DNA from: CAVWUA01 sp963758025
Lineage (GTDB): Bacteria; Planctomycetota; Planctomycetia; Isosphaerales; Isosphaeraceae
Assembly (NCBI GenBank): GCA_963758025.1
Contig: CAVWUA010000004.1
Location: 124,001 to 188,000 of the forward strand
DNA length: 64,000 nucleotides
Reading direction: 5' to 3'
Below the pieces are notes generated by a model, which did not search any database, had not been told where the DNA came from, and saw nothing but the letters and a program-made list of their open reading frames with translations. Position numbers and translations under genes: made by a program. Positions 9,790 to 18,693 of this stretch are shown piece after piece; position 1 is the stretch's first letter; every line of letters begins with the position of its first letter.

Positions 9790-10715
9790 CGCTGGCACGT
9801 TGGCTCGTTTCGGAGGACAACCCCTTGGTTGGACGGGTGGTGATGAACCGGCTCTGGCAAGGTCATTTCGGTCGGGGAATTGTGGCGACAACTGAAGATT
9901 TCGGTACGCGAGGCGATGAGCCGACCCATCCTGAGTTGCTCGACTGGCTGGCCGCCGAGTTCATTGCAAGAGGCTGGAGCCTCAAACAAATGCATCGCAC
10001 GATCGTTACCAGCGCGACGTATCGCCAGGACTCGTCCATCACACCGGAGTTATGGAATCGCGATCCCAAGAACGAGCTTCTCGCCCGAGGGCCTCGTTAT
10101 CGTGTGGATGCGGAGGTCGTTCGCGATCTGGCGCTGAGGGCGTCGGGTTTGTTGAACCGGGAGATCGGCGGTCCGAGCGTCTATCCGCCACAACCTGAAG
10201 GCGCGACGTCGCTGGCTTACGGTCAATCCGACTGGCCGACGAGTACGGGAGGGGATCGGTATCGCAGGGGCCTTTACACGTTCCTCAAGCGAACCGCCCC
10301 CTACGCCGCCTTCATTACGTTCGACGCGCCGACTTCGGAAACCACCTGCGTCCGTCGAGAACGATCCACCACGCCGCTTCAGTCCTTGACGCTGCTGAAT
10401 GACACCGTATTCGTGGAAGCCTCGCAAGCCCTGGCTCGCCGGGTCCTCGCGGAAATGACAGGCCCGACGGAGAAACGGGCCATCCACGCGTTCCGGCTTT
10501 GCCTTTCGCGACGCCCCGACCCCGAGGAACTTGCCGCACTCGTCCGCTTTTATGAAGATCAGTTCGAACGGTTCCAGAGGGATACGCAAGCCGCCGGCAA
10601 GATGGCCGGCATCGATTCCCAAACGGACGCTGCTCAAGATCCCGCCGAGCTTGCGGCCTGGACCTCCGTCGCCCGAGCACTCTTCAACCTGGATGAGACG
10701 ATCACGAAGGAGTGA
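9738..10715 (+). CDS. Same gene, DUF1553 (PSD1) C-terminal piece
   Basis: C-terminal half of the preceding gene, beginning in substance at about 9660 in this frame. DUF1553 hallmarks are PRDRLTLARWLVSEDNPL, RVVMNRLWQGHFGRGIV, DFGTRGDEPTHPELLDWLA and RRGLYTFLKRTAPYAAFITFD. The last part (TPLQSLTLLNDTVFVEASQAL, CLSRRPDPEELAAL) matches the family's usual end. The stop TGA at 10713-10715 is followed three bases later by the ATG of the DUF1501 gene, so the two are almost certainly co-transcribed and probably translationally coupled. With the N-terminal piece, total length is about 1040 residues, normal for the family. Confidence 0.85.
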   Translation: MPSVLHPLPDDVPRDRLTLARWLVSEDNPLVGRVVMNRLWQGHFGRGIVATTEDFGTRGDEPTHPELLDWLAAEFIARGWSLKQMHRTIVTSATYRQDSSITPELWNRDPKNELLARGPRYRVDAEVVRDLALRASGLLNREIGGPSVYPPQPEGATSLAYGQSDWPTSTGGDRYRRGLYTFLKRTAPYAAFITFDAPTSETTCVRRERSTTPLQSLTLLNDTVFVEASQALARRVLAEMTGPTEKRAIHAFRLCLSRRPDPEELAALVRFYEDQFERFQRDTQAAGKMAGIDSQTDAAQDPAELAAWTSVARALFNLDETITKE

Positions 10716-10718
10716 CTG

Positions 10719-12173
10719 ATGTCTGAATTTGATGGGAAACCAACGCGAGTCGCTCGTCTTCGTGCCACCACGCGACGGCATTTCTTCCGTGATTGTGGAG
10801 TTGGTATCGGCAAGATCGCCCTCGCGTCACTTCTGGTTGGGGCGCGTGCCCGATCCCAGTCGATTGATCCAGCCAATCCGCTGACGCCTCGGCCTCCTCA
10901 CTTCGTACCGAAAGCCAAGCGCGTCATCTATCTGTTCATGGCCGGAGCACCCAGCCAGCTCGACCTGTTCGATAACAAGCCAACGCTCCAGAAATACGAT
11001 GGTCAGCCGGTTCCGCCCGAGGTTGTCAAGGATCAGCGCTATGCATTTATCCGCCCTGATGCCAGCCTGATGGCCTCGCGGTTCCGCTTCTCTCATCATG
11101 GCCAGTGCGGAGCCGAATTGTCGGAGATGCTTCCGGGACTGGCCGGTGTGGTCGATGACATTGCGATCGTCAAGTCCATGCAGACCGATCAGTTCAATCA
11201 CGCCCCCGCTCAAATCTTCCTCAACACCGGCTCGCCTCTGCCTGGTCGGCCGAGCATGGGTTCCTGGGTCACGTATGGGCTGGGTAGCGAGGCGGACGAT
11301 CTGCCCGGCTTTGTCGTTCTATCCTCAGGCAGCGGCATCAGCGGTGGTGCGGCGAACTGGTCATGTGGATTTCTTCCGACAACCTTTCAAGGCGTTTCCT
11401 TCCGCTCGCAAGGGGATCCGATTCTCAACGTGTCCTCTCCCGAAGGAGTCGATGCCCGCCTTCAACAAGACTCGCTCGACCTGATCCGCACGCTCAATCG
11501 TCATCATCAGGATGAGGTCGGCGATCCGGAGATCAGTGCGCGAATTGCCTCCTACGAAATGGCCTATCGCATGCAAACAAGTGCGCCGGAACTGATGGAC
11601 CTCTCCGGTGAGTCTTCCGAGACGCTGGCACTCTATGGTGCCGAGAGTGGCAAGGCGTCCTTCGCCAACAATTGCCTGCTGGCTCGCCGCTTGATCGAGC
11701 GCGGAGTGCGGTTCGTTAACCTCTATCACGAAGGTTGGGACCACCATTCCGACGTCGCCGGCGGTCTTAAAACTCAATGCGGCCAGACCGACAAGGCGGC
11801 AGCGGCATTAGTCCTGGATCTCAAGCGAAGAGGACTTCTCGACGAGACACTCGTCATCTGGGGTGGCGAATTCGGCCGGACTCCCATGGTCGAATCCAAC
11901 GCCACGCTGGGGCGCAGCATGGGACGCGATCACCACCCACAAGCCTTCACGATGTGGCTTGCGGGCGGCGGAATCAAGCCCGGTCTTACGCTGGGGGCCA
12001 CAGATGACCTCGGCTTTCACGTCACTGAGGACGCGGTCCACGTCCACGACTTGCAGGCAACCATTTTGCACCTGCTGGGGCTCGATCACACCAGATTGAC
12101 TTACCGGTTTCAGGGACGCGACTTCCGTCTGACGGACGTGCATGGCAATGTCGTCGAATCACTCCTGGCATGA
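10719..12173 (+). CDS. DUF1501 protein with Tat signal
   Basis: Complete 484-residue gene. The N-terminus has a twin-arginine signal (TRRHFFRDCGVGIGK, arginines at residues 19-20) followed by ALASLLVGA, so it should be exported folded. The body is the sulfatase/phosphatase-like DUF1501 fold: YLFMAGAPSQLDLFDNKP, VKSMQTDQFNHAPAQIF, GVRFVNLYHEGWDHHSD, VIWGGEFGRTPM, GRDHHPQAFTMWLAGGGIKPG. The conserved His and Asp residues (WDHHSD, GRDHH) are the likely metal ligands of an alkaline-phosphatase-like centre. It pairs with the PSD1 cytochrome upstream, the standard planctomycete gene couple, whose joint function is unknown. It ends 15 bp before the convergent next gene. Confidence 0.92.
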   Translation: MSEFDGKPTRVARLRATTRRHFFRDCGVGIGKIALASLLVGARARSQSIDPANPLTPRPPHFVPKAKRVIYLFMAGAPSQLDLFDNKPTLQKYDGQPVPPEVVKDQRYAFIRPDASLMASRFRFSHHGQCGAELSEMLPGLAGVVDDIAIVKSMQTDQFNHAPAQIFLNTGSPLPGRPSMGSWVTYGLGSEADDLPGFVVLSSGSGISGGAANWSCGFLPTTFQGVSFRSQGDPILNVSSPEGVDARLQQDSLDLIRTLNRHHQDEVGDPEISARIASYEMAYRMQTSAPELMDLSGESSETLALYGAESGKASFANNCLLARRLIERGVRFVNLYHEGWDHHSDVAGGLKTQCGQTDKAAAALVLDLKRRGLLDETLVIWGGEFGRTPMVESNATLGRSMGRDHHPQAFTMWLAGGGIKPGLTLGATDDLGFHVTEDAVHVHDLQATILHLLGLDHTRLTYRFQGRDFRLTDVHGNVVESLLA

Positions 12174-12188
12174 CGAGACGCTGGGAGT

Positions 12189-13343
12189 TCAGTCTCGCGT
12201 CTTGAGGCGATAAAGGTGCACGTCATACGCGGCGAAATCATCTTCAAATACGCCATCACGCACGGTGACCGTTCGATTCTCTCCCAGAACCTCAGCCCTG
12301 GCGGTTTCTTCCGGCAGATCGCGCAGAGTGAAGGTCGCCCGTGCCGGCGCATTCCGCATGCCGACGGCGAAAACGTAGGTCAATCCCTCATGTTGCTTGA
12401 CCATCGCGTGGATCGGCACATCGCTCTCGCTGGTACGAACCGTCAGCATGTCTGGGAAGGACCTGCTGTTGAGGATCGGTGCGAGATCGTGAATCTGGCC
12501 GTTGATTGCCTTGACCGCCTCGAACATTTCCGGATCGTCAAGCAGAGCGTGCTCATTGAACTTCGGCTGGAATTGATGCACAAAGTAGATCAGACCGGTT
12601 GATCCGTGAACGAGAGACATCCAGACTTCCGCGCGGACCTGGTGGGGAGAGGCTTTCGCTTGTGGATTATCGATATGCGTGCACTCAATGCAGTTCCATA
12701 GGAACTTTTGATTGTTGGTCCATTTCGCCAGACGGTCCACACCCTTCGCCACGTACCATAGGTAATCCTCACTGTCGGGCCGATTCAAACCAGCCACAGG
12801 ATAAACATCAAAGGAGATGATGTCTCCACCTTTGACGTACGTCAAATAATCTTCCGGCTTCCCCTCAGGCCCCCTGCCAACCCATTGATCGTTGGCGACT
12901 CCCTGCCCCAGGTTCAGCAGAATCGGACGGCTCGGGTCTTGCTCGCGTAACTTACGATACGCATCAACGATTCGCGCCGGTGGTACGGGAGGGCCGTAGC
13001 CTCGCTTTCCCGTTTTCGGATCGACAACGGGTTGCGCATTATCCGGCTCGTCTCCGTGCATCCATCCCACGATGGTGGAGTCATCCTGATGCGCCATGCC
13101 AACAGCGTTCGGTTCACAGATGACCCGCATTCCCGCAGCCTTCAAGGTGGCGAGCTGCTCCTCGGTCGGCCCCTTCCAGAGTCCGACGTAGAGATTGATT
13201 CCCACTTCCTGGTAACGCTTGGCGTTACTCGGATCTTGAAGCCATACGGCGATCGGGAAGTACGAGGGATCGGACGGAGGGCCATTCTCCCAGGCCTGGA
13301 AGCGGGTTCGGGAGGCTCCTGACTCCTCGGGGGACTCGGACAT
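12189..13343 (-). CDS. Secreted glycoside-hydrolase-like TIM-barrel protein, hypothetical
   Basis: This 384-residue protein reads like a clan-A glycosidase barrel: an early strand (GINLYVGLWKGPTEEQL), then GMRVICEPNAVG, GWMHGDEPDN with a candidate acid/base glutamate, SFDVYPVAG, FLWNCIECTHID with a candidate second glutamate, and GSTGLIYFVHQF. A C-terminal beta domain follows. I cannot name the family or substrate. The ATG at 13343 lacks a signal peptide. However, the bases just upstream encode, in the same frame, a hydrophobic run (LSVLLLLAGLP) cut off by an in-frame TGA, while an ATG with good context lies one frame away at about 13393. A one-base error there would restore a normal lipoprotein- or Sec-type leader. 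Confidence 0.72.
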   Translation of the reverse strand: MSESPEESGASRTRFQAWENGPPSDPSYFPIAVWLQDPSNAKRYQEVGINLYVGLWKGPTEEQLATLKAAGMRVICEPNAVGMAHQDDSTIVGWMHGDEPDNAQPVVDPKTGKRGYGPPVPPARIVDAYRKLREQDPSRPILLNLGQGVANDQWVGRGPEGKPEDYLTYVKGGDIISFDVYPVAGLNRPDSEDYLWYVAKGVDRLAKWTNNQKFLWNCIECTHIDNPQAKASPHQVRAEVWMSLVHGSTGLIYFVHQFQPKFNEHALLDDPEMFEAVKAINGQIHDLAPILNSRSFPDMLTVRTSESDVPIHAMVKQHEGLTYVFAVGMRNAPARATFTLRDLPEETARAEVLGENRTVTVRDGVFEDDFAAYDVHLYRLKTRD

Positions 13344-13624
13344 TGGCAGTCCTGCCAGAAGGAGAAGGACGGACAGAGTTGGTGCGCGTCATGAGAGGTC
13401 TCCTGCTACGTCGAGGGAATGGCTGGAACTTCGAGGATACGCAGGAGTTCGAGCCACGCCAACCCCATCCGGCTGCAAGCGTCAATTGACGGACAGGGGG
13501 TTTATCGGTAGGGTGCGGCGACGCTCCAAACAAGCCGACCGGCCGCCCCTGAAATCGACCTCCTTCGAAGCCGCTCCCAGTACCTTCCGGAAGGCTCCGG
13601 CAGACTCAATGGAAGGGACCGATC

Positions 13625-14587
13625 ATGGGCCAGCCTACTCCAAAACGAAGACGACGATGGCTGTTGCGTGCGCTGGCCGTGCCGCCTCTGGTGCTGGTTG
13701 TTTTCGTGGCCGCGTTGCCCTGGATTTTGGGACTTCCGCCAGTCTGTTGGATGATCCTTCAGCGGGCGAATCAGGTGGTTGTCCCGTCCACGATCGAATT
13801 CGATACCCTGCGGACATCCTGGACCGGCCCGGTCCGGTTGACGGGTCTGGTCTTGCGAGATCCCCAAAATAAAGCGGTCGTGTCCGCACCCGAGGCACGT
13901 CTCGATCGCACTCTGCTTCAACTTGCATGGGGCCGCCCGAATTACGGGACGCTCATGTTACGACATGCCAAGGTAGACATTGAGCGGCATGAGGACGGTT
14001 CAATCGATCTGGCCAAGGCACTCGCCCCCATTATCGGGTCCGACTCCGAGGGGGAAAGTGATCCAGCGACTGACTTCACTCTTGAAGTCGAGGACGGAAG
14101 CCTGACGCTCCGAAGCCCTGAACTGGCCGAGCCGTTGACTGCGGAAGATCTGGACATGACCCTTCGTGTTCCGCGAGCACCGGGTATGTTGAACTGGAAG
14201 ATCCAACTGGCGAATAGTGGAAAAAACCGCAGAGAGACTCTTCGAATTGAAGGACATTATAACCAGAGAGCCGCCACGGGTACGATGACCGATCTGGCTC
14301 TCTCGCTCTCAGGAGAAAACTGGCCACTCGCTATCAGCCGCTCGGGTGTTCTGGCTGCAGCACGATTCGACGGAACGATCGACCTCAAGCAAGACCGGGA
14401 TGGCCTTCGGCTCTCGGGTAATGCCCGATTGATCGAGCCCGACATTGCCGGTTCGTCATTACAGGGTGACCACCTCCTGCTCGATCACATTACAGGAACG
14501 TGGAATCTTGAACAGACGGACAAAGTATGGAGAATTCATCGAATTCAGCGTAACTTCGCCCATCGGCACACTCGCCGCGACGTCTAA
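13625..14587 (+). CDS. AsmA-like membrane-anchored protein, N-terminal piece (gene 13625-16602)
   Basis: First of three pieces of a roughly 990-residue protein. ATG at 13625 is followed by a basic stretch (KRRRRW) and one membrane anchor (LAVPPLVLVVFVAALPWIL). Then comes the repetitive beta-rich pattern of AsmA/TamB-type inter-membrane proteins (VRLTGLVLRDPQNKAVVSAPEARLDRTLLQ, split by family-typical turns; YGTLMLRHAKVDIERHEDG). These proteins bridge the envelope and are linked to lipid transport or outer-membrane assembly in other bacteria. Sense content leaves this frame at about 14520-14535 for the third frame. The assignment to the AsmA superfamily is by pattern, not by a specific motif. 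Confidence 0.66.
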   Translation: MGQPTPKRRRRWLLRALAVPPLVLVVFVAALPWILGLPPVCWMILQRANQVVVPSTIEFDTLRTSWTGPVRLTGLVLRDPQNKAVVSAPEARLDRTLLQLAWGRPNYGTLMLRHAKVDIERHEDGSIDLAKALAPIIGSDSEGESDPATDFTLEVEDGSLTLRSPELAEPLTAEDLDMTLRVPRAPGMLNWKIQLANSGKNRRETLRIEGHYNQRAATGTMTDLALSLSGENWPLAISRSGVLAAARFDGTIDLKQDRDGLRLSGNARLIEPDIAGSSLQGDHLLLDHITGTWNLEQTDKVWRIHRIQRNFAHRHTRRDV

Positions 14588-15197
14588 CGCTGAGAAGGCT
14601 CCAGATACGAGCACTCACGTTGAGGGAACTCTGAAACTCGACGAGATTGCCCGGCAATTGCCCCACCTCCTACGGTTGCGTGACGGTCTGACGCTGGAGG
14701 GAGGATTGGCTCAGGTTCAAATGGATCTGACGGATCTCGAAGGAAGCCAGCGTCTCGTCGCGAGTGCCCGCATCTCAGACGTGGTCGTCCACGAAGGCAC
14801 GCGATCCTTGACCTTGAACGATCCGGCCACGCTGGGTGTTCAGGTGATCCGCGACGCCAAGACGACCCGCGTCGAGAATCTGTCGCTTAACTCCCGATTC
14901 CTCAACGCCCGAGGTTCAGGGGACCTCGATCGAGGCCTCCAACTCTCCGCGTCGTTGGATCTAGCGAACCTTTCAAAAAGAGCTATCCGGCATGATCGAC
15001 CTCGGCCGAGTTCGGCTTTCCGGACAGGGACGAATGGCCGCGGATTACCATCGTGTTGGGGAGACCTACACGGGCAGAATCGCGACGGAATTCCGTGGAC
15101 TTCACATCGTAGGGATCTCAGCCGAATCTTGGACTCAAGATGTTCTGCGCATCGATGGGGTGATTCAGGGGGCGGCCTCCACGAACGGGCTACCTAA
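14445..15197 (+). CDS. Same AsmA-like gene, middle piece
   Basis: Second piece, meaningful from about 14530 (YGEFIEFSVTSPIGTLAATS) to about 14985 (LQLSASLDLANLSK). It holds beta-strand-rich sequence with repeated GxL and V-D-L patterns typical of AsmA-like beta-taco repeats (THVEGTLKLDEIARQLPHLL, LAQVQMDLTDLEGS). At both ends the reading frame changes by one base. The first 85 bp and last 210 bp of this open frame belong to neighbouring frames and should not be translated. Confidence 0.55.
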   Translation: MPVRHYRVTTSCSITLQERGILNRRTKYGEFIEFSVTSPIGTLAATSNAEKAPDTSTHVEGTLKLDEIARQLPHLLRLRDGLTLEGGLAQVQMDLTDLEGSQRLVASARISDVVVHEGTRSLTLNDPATLGVQVIRDAKTTRVENLSLNSRFLNARGSGDLDRGLQLSASLDLANLSKRAIRHDRPRPSSAFRTGTNGRGLPSCWGDLHGQNRDGIPWTSHRRDLSRILDSRCSAHRWGDSGGGLHERAT

Positions 15198-16602
15198 CGA
15201 TTGGGATGCTCTCCGGCTCGGCTTGAAGACGAGAGACATCACGGCGAATGCAACGGCAAAACCATCCCAAGAAAACGTCATCGTCTTGGACGCCCAGGCC
15301 TCCGCGCCTATCGCGTTGCTCGGCATTAATGATCGTTCGGCAGAAGCAATCCAACTCACGTTGCAAGGTTCTTACGATTATTCAAACGATCTTATCAACC
15401 TAGTGGACTGCAACATCAAGACTCCTTATGGAAACATCAAGACCAGCGGTTCACTGGCGCAGCCGATGGGTCAGAGGTTGGCCGAACTGCAGGGAGAGAT
15501 CGAGCCGAACTGGGCACGAATCAACGGAATCCTTGAAACGGAGATCGAGCCTGGAGCACACGTTGCCGGGCAGATGCGTCCCTTCCGCCTGTCCGGTCCA
15601 TTGTCGGGAGGATCGGCATTGGAGATTGTCCGGCGGATCGATGCGGAACTCGCTCTCGATCTGGATACCGCGGACGCTTTTGGAATGAAGGTCGGCCCGA
15701 CTCCGATCGTCGTGCATACACATGCGGGACGGTTGACAATTGAGCCGCTTAATACGACGCTCAATGGAGGTCGACTCATTCTCAAGCCGGACGTGGCTCT
15801 CGACGACTCGGCGGGACTTGCGATTCGACTGGGAAACGACTCATCGATTGAAAACGCGGAGATTAATGACGAGGTCTCGCGTCGCGTGCTTGCCTACGTC
15901 GTTCCATTGCTCAGCGAAGCGACCCAGGTCCGTGGACGTGTTTCCGTTTCGGTTGAACGCGCGGAGATCCCCCTAGGGGGAAATCGTAGCACGACGGTTC
16001 TGGGCCAGATCGTGTTTCAGGATGTGACGTTCGGTCCAGGCCCCCTGACAAGGGAATTGCTCGCGATTGCTGTTCCGAGAGAGTCGCCAGACCTGCGGAT
16101 TCACCAACCCATCACCCTGACCGTCGCTAATGGCCGAGTAAGCCAGAGTGGCCTGTCGATCCCTGTTAATCCTAAAGTTCACCTGGATATCGATGGCTCA
16201 GTGGGGTTCGATGGGACGCTCGCCTGCCGCGCCGGTGTGCCCGTTTCAAAGTCCATGCTTGGCGGGGAGCGGATTCTCGGCGAGATCGTCGAAGGGAGTC
16301 GTATTGGCATCCCAATTGGCGGGACGCTATCTCACCCTCGGATTGATCGTGAGGCGGTTCGCGTGGCACTCGGAGACATGCGACGAGCATTGATCCGACG
16401 CGGAATCGGCGTGGGGGTCAAGGAATTGCTTCGAGATGTCGAGCCACCGGCGGAGGATGCGGCCGATGTCCCAAATCCCAGACCCGACATCTCAGACACC
16501 ATTCAAGAGATCGGCGCGGGTGCCCTGAATAACTTGCTCAAACGGGGTGGCCCAGAACCTCGCAAATCAAACTCGCCCAAGCGTCAGAACCCTCAAAATT
16601 AA
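14992..16602 (+). CDS. Same AsmA-like gene, C-terminal piece
   Basis: Third piece, 536 residues, in frame from about 14985 (MIDLGRVRLSGQGRMAADYH) to the stop at 16602. Strand-rich repeats continue (VDCNIKTPYGNIKTSGSLAQ, LTIEPLNTTLNGGRLILKPD). The last part, VHLDIDGSVGFDGTLACRAG followed by GEIVEGSRIGIPIGGTLSHPRID, is the usual C-terminal region of AsmA-like proteins, where repeats end in an amphipathic tail. It converges with the minus-strand metal ATPase, with 47 bp between stops and no convincing terminator hairpin. Confidence 0.66.
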   Translation: MIDLGRVRLSGQGRMAADYHRVGETYTGRIATEFRGLHIVGISAESWTQDVLRIDGVIQGAASTNGLPNDWDALRLGLKTRDITANATAKPSQENVIVLDAQASAPIALLGINDRSAEAIQLTLQGSYDYSNDLINLVDCNIKTPYGNIKTSGSLAQPMGQRLAELQGEIEPNWARINGILETEIEPGAHVAGQMRPFRLSGPLSGGSALEIVRRIDAELALDLDTADAFGMKVGPTPIVVHTHAGRLTIEPLNTTLNGGRLILKPDVALDDSAGLAIRLGNDSSIENAEINDEVSRRVLAYVVPLLSEATQVRGRVSVSVERAEIPLGGNRSTTVLGQIVFQDVTFGPGPLTRELLAIAVPRESPDLRIHQPITLTVANGRVSQSGLSIPVNPKVHLDIDGSVGFDGTLACRAGVPVSKSMLGGERILGEIVEGSRIGIPIGGTLSHPRIDREAVRVALGDMRRALIRRGIGVGVKELLRDVEPPAEDAADVPNPRPDISDTIQEIGAGALNNLLKRGGPEPRKSNSPKRQNPQN

Positions 16603-16649
16603 TCTAGATGTGAATATCCGCGAAATGTTATCGGGAAGCAGTGGAGAGT

Positions 16650-18485
16650 TTACCTTGCCCGCAACGCATTGAGAATCACCGCGATATCGATCGCCTCCTG
16701 AAGTAATGCGCCAGCGACTGGGGGTATCAGACCAAAGCTTGCCAAGATCATGAAGACGAGACTCAGCCCAAGACCGGCATAAATGCTCTGTTTCGCGATT
16801 CTCAACATGCGTTGTCCGATGACCATGGCCTCGCCAACCTTGCTCACATCATCTTCAAGAAGGACAATATCGGCGGCCTCCGCGGAGATCCCCGTCCCGT
16901 GGGCTCCCATGGCGATGCCCACAGTGGCGGTTGCCAGGGCGGGTGCATCATTGATGCCGTCTCCTACCATCACAATCGGTTCGAACTCAGTTTTAAACTG
17001 AATAAGTAATCGCCGCTTGTCTTCGGGCAGCAGTTGAGCTTCGATGTGATCCACTCCCGCTTGCTGTCCAATCACCTGTGCATGCGCCTCACTATCTCCG
17101 GTCAGAAGTGCGGTTCGTTGAACACCCAAGGATCGCAGCCGCTTCATTAGATCAGATACTCCAGGCCGGAGTTGATCATTGAACAGAATCATTCCCGCAG
17201 GGGAACCATCGACCGCGATAAAGGTCGCCATGGCCCCGTCCGGTTCGGCCCAGTCCGGCCCGCTGCGACCCAATTGCTCCTCGAGAAATCGGCGTGATCC
17301 CACCAGCAGAAGTTGACCGTCCAGCCTCGCCTCGATCCCTCGACCGGGAATCTCGCGAACATCCTCCGGGAACTGTAACGTATTGAATCGGCTCCGCGCG
17401 TGTTTTGTCAGAGTCTGTCCGAGCAGATGCGACGAGAACTGTTCGGCACATCCGGCTTTCAACAAAAGGTCATCCTCTGATTGATTGCCGAACGTCACGA
17501 CCCGATCGACGACGGGAGTCCCAAAGGTCAAAGTTCCCGTCTTGTCGAAAAGAACCGCCCGCGCACGCCCCACCTGCTCAATCGCCGTGCCCCCTTTGAC
17601 AATGATCCCCGCGCAAGCAGCCCGATTGATTCCGCTAATAACGGCCACGGGAACCGCCAAGATCAACGGACAGGGCGTGGCAACGACCAGTACGGAGAGA
17701 ACGGTTCGAGGGTTTCCGGTCATGATCCAGCCGAACCCACACATCAGCAACGTCAATGGCGTGAACCAAACCGCGTACCGATCAGCAAGCCTTTGCAATG
17801 GTGGCTTTTCCTCCTGCGCTTTCCGGACGAGGTCCACGATACGGGCGTACTGGCTATCCTCGCTCTTTCGATCAGCTCTCATCTCAAAAGAATCACCATT
17901 ATTCACGCTCCCACTCATCAACGAGGCGCCGCTGTGTTTGCTTCGCGTGACCGGCTCTCCGGTCAGAGCGGATTCGTTCACCTGAGCCTGCTCCGAGAGC
18001 AGCGTCCCATCAACAGGAATCAAGTCGCCAGGCCGAACCATTAGCGTGTCGTTGACCTGAACCTCGCTCACCTCGATTTCGACGAGTTGGCCATCCATCA
18101 TACGCTGAGCCAAGCGAGGAGCGCGAGAGAGTAATTGATCGAGAGACGACGACGCGCGCCTTAGACTGTAATTCTCAAGGGCCTCGCCTCCGGACTGCAT
18201 CAAAACGATGATGATGCCCGCGAAGGCTTCCTGCATGAGGATGGCGGTCATGATCGCCAGGAGAGCTACAATATCCGAAGCGAACCGTCCGCGAATGATT
18301 CCTCGGAACGTCGTCCATACCAGCGGCGCTCCCCCGATCAGCAAGGTCGCCATCCAGATCCGCCGCGAAAGCTCAGCATCATCGGAGAGTAATCGAACGA
18401 AACCTCCGGCGATGAGGCCGAGCAATGCGAACAGAGGAACAGCATTCTGTCGAAGAAATGAAGTAATCTTGGAAAACATTATCAC
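16650..18485 (-). CDS. P1B-type heavy-metal-translocating ATPase, TPC type
   Basis: Complete 611-residue pump. It begins directly with membrane helices and has no N-terminal HMA metal-binding domain or His-rich tail. Motifs are PGDLIPVDG (about residue 152), the actuator loop ESALTGEPV (171), the membrane metal site VVATPCPLILAVPVA with TPC at 270-272, FDKTGTLTFG with phosphorylated Asp 314, and the hinge MVGDGINDAPALATATVGIAMG. The usual SEHPL motif of the nucleotide domain reads SSHLLG. In P1B pumps the CPC/SPC/TPC triplet helps set the metal. TPC is uncommon and poorly characterised (sometimes grouped as P1B-5, Ni2+-linked), so I do not assign the ion. No regulator gene is adjacent. Confidence 0.9.
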   Translation of the reverse strand: MIMFSKITSFLRQNAVPLFALLGLIAGGFVRLLSDDAELSRRIWMATLLIGGAPLVWTTFRGIIRGRFASDIVALLAIMTAILMQEAFAGIIIVLMQSGGEALENYSLRRASSSLDQLLSRAPRLAQRMMDGQLVEIEVSEVQVNDTLMVRPGDLIPVDGTLLSEQAQVNESALTGEPVTRSKHSGASLMSGSVNNGDSFEMRADRKSEDSQYARIVDLVRKAQEEKPPLQRLADRYAVWFTPLTLLMCGFGWIMTGNPRTVLSVLVVATPCPLILAVPVAVISGINRAACAGIIVKGGTAIEQVGRARAVLFDKTGTLTFGTPVVDRVVTFGNQSEDDLLLKAGCAEQFSSHLLGQTLTKHARSRFNTLQFPEDVREIPGRGIEARLDGQLLLVGSRRFLEEQLGRSGPDWAEPDGAMATFIAVDGSPAGMILFNDQLRPGVSDLMKRLRSLGVQRTALLTGDSEAHAQVIGQQAGVDHIEAQLLPEDKRRLLIQFKTEFEPIVMVGDGINDAPALATATVGIAMGAHGTGISAEAADIVLLEDDVSKVGEAMVIGQRMLRIAKQSIYAGLGLSLVFMILASFGLIPPVAGALLQEAIDIAVILNALRAR

Positions 18486-18693
18486 TAAACCTTATGCGCT
18501 CGTCTTGGCTTCCTCTCCGGCTCGCACCATACAGCTGGTGGGATTGAACATCGTAGCCGAAAAAGTAGTGAATCGCACAGTCGGCGAATCGCACGATTTT
18601 GATCCTGAGACGGCGAGGTTCTCGATCCTGAGCTAGATCGGTGTTAGACTCAGGGGCAGACCCTGGGCTCCTACCTTTGTGCGAGGATCTCCA

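Noticed and set aside
10050..10781. Minus-strand open frame over the PSD1 C-terminus
   Set aside because: Antisense to a conserved DUF1553 domain.
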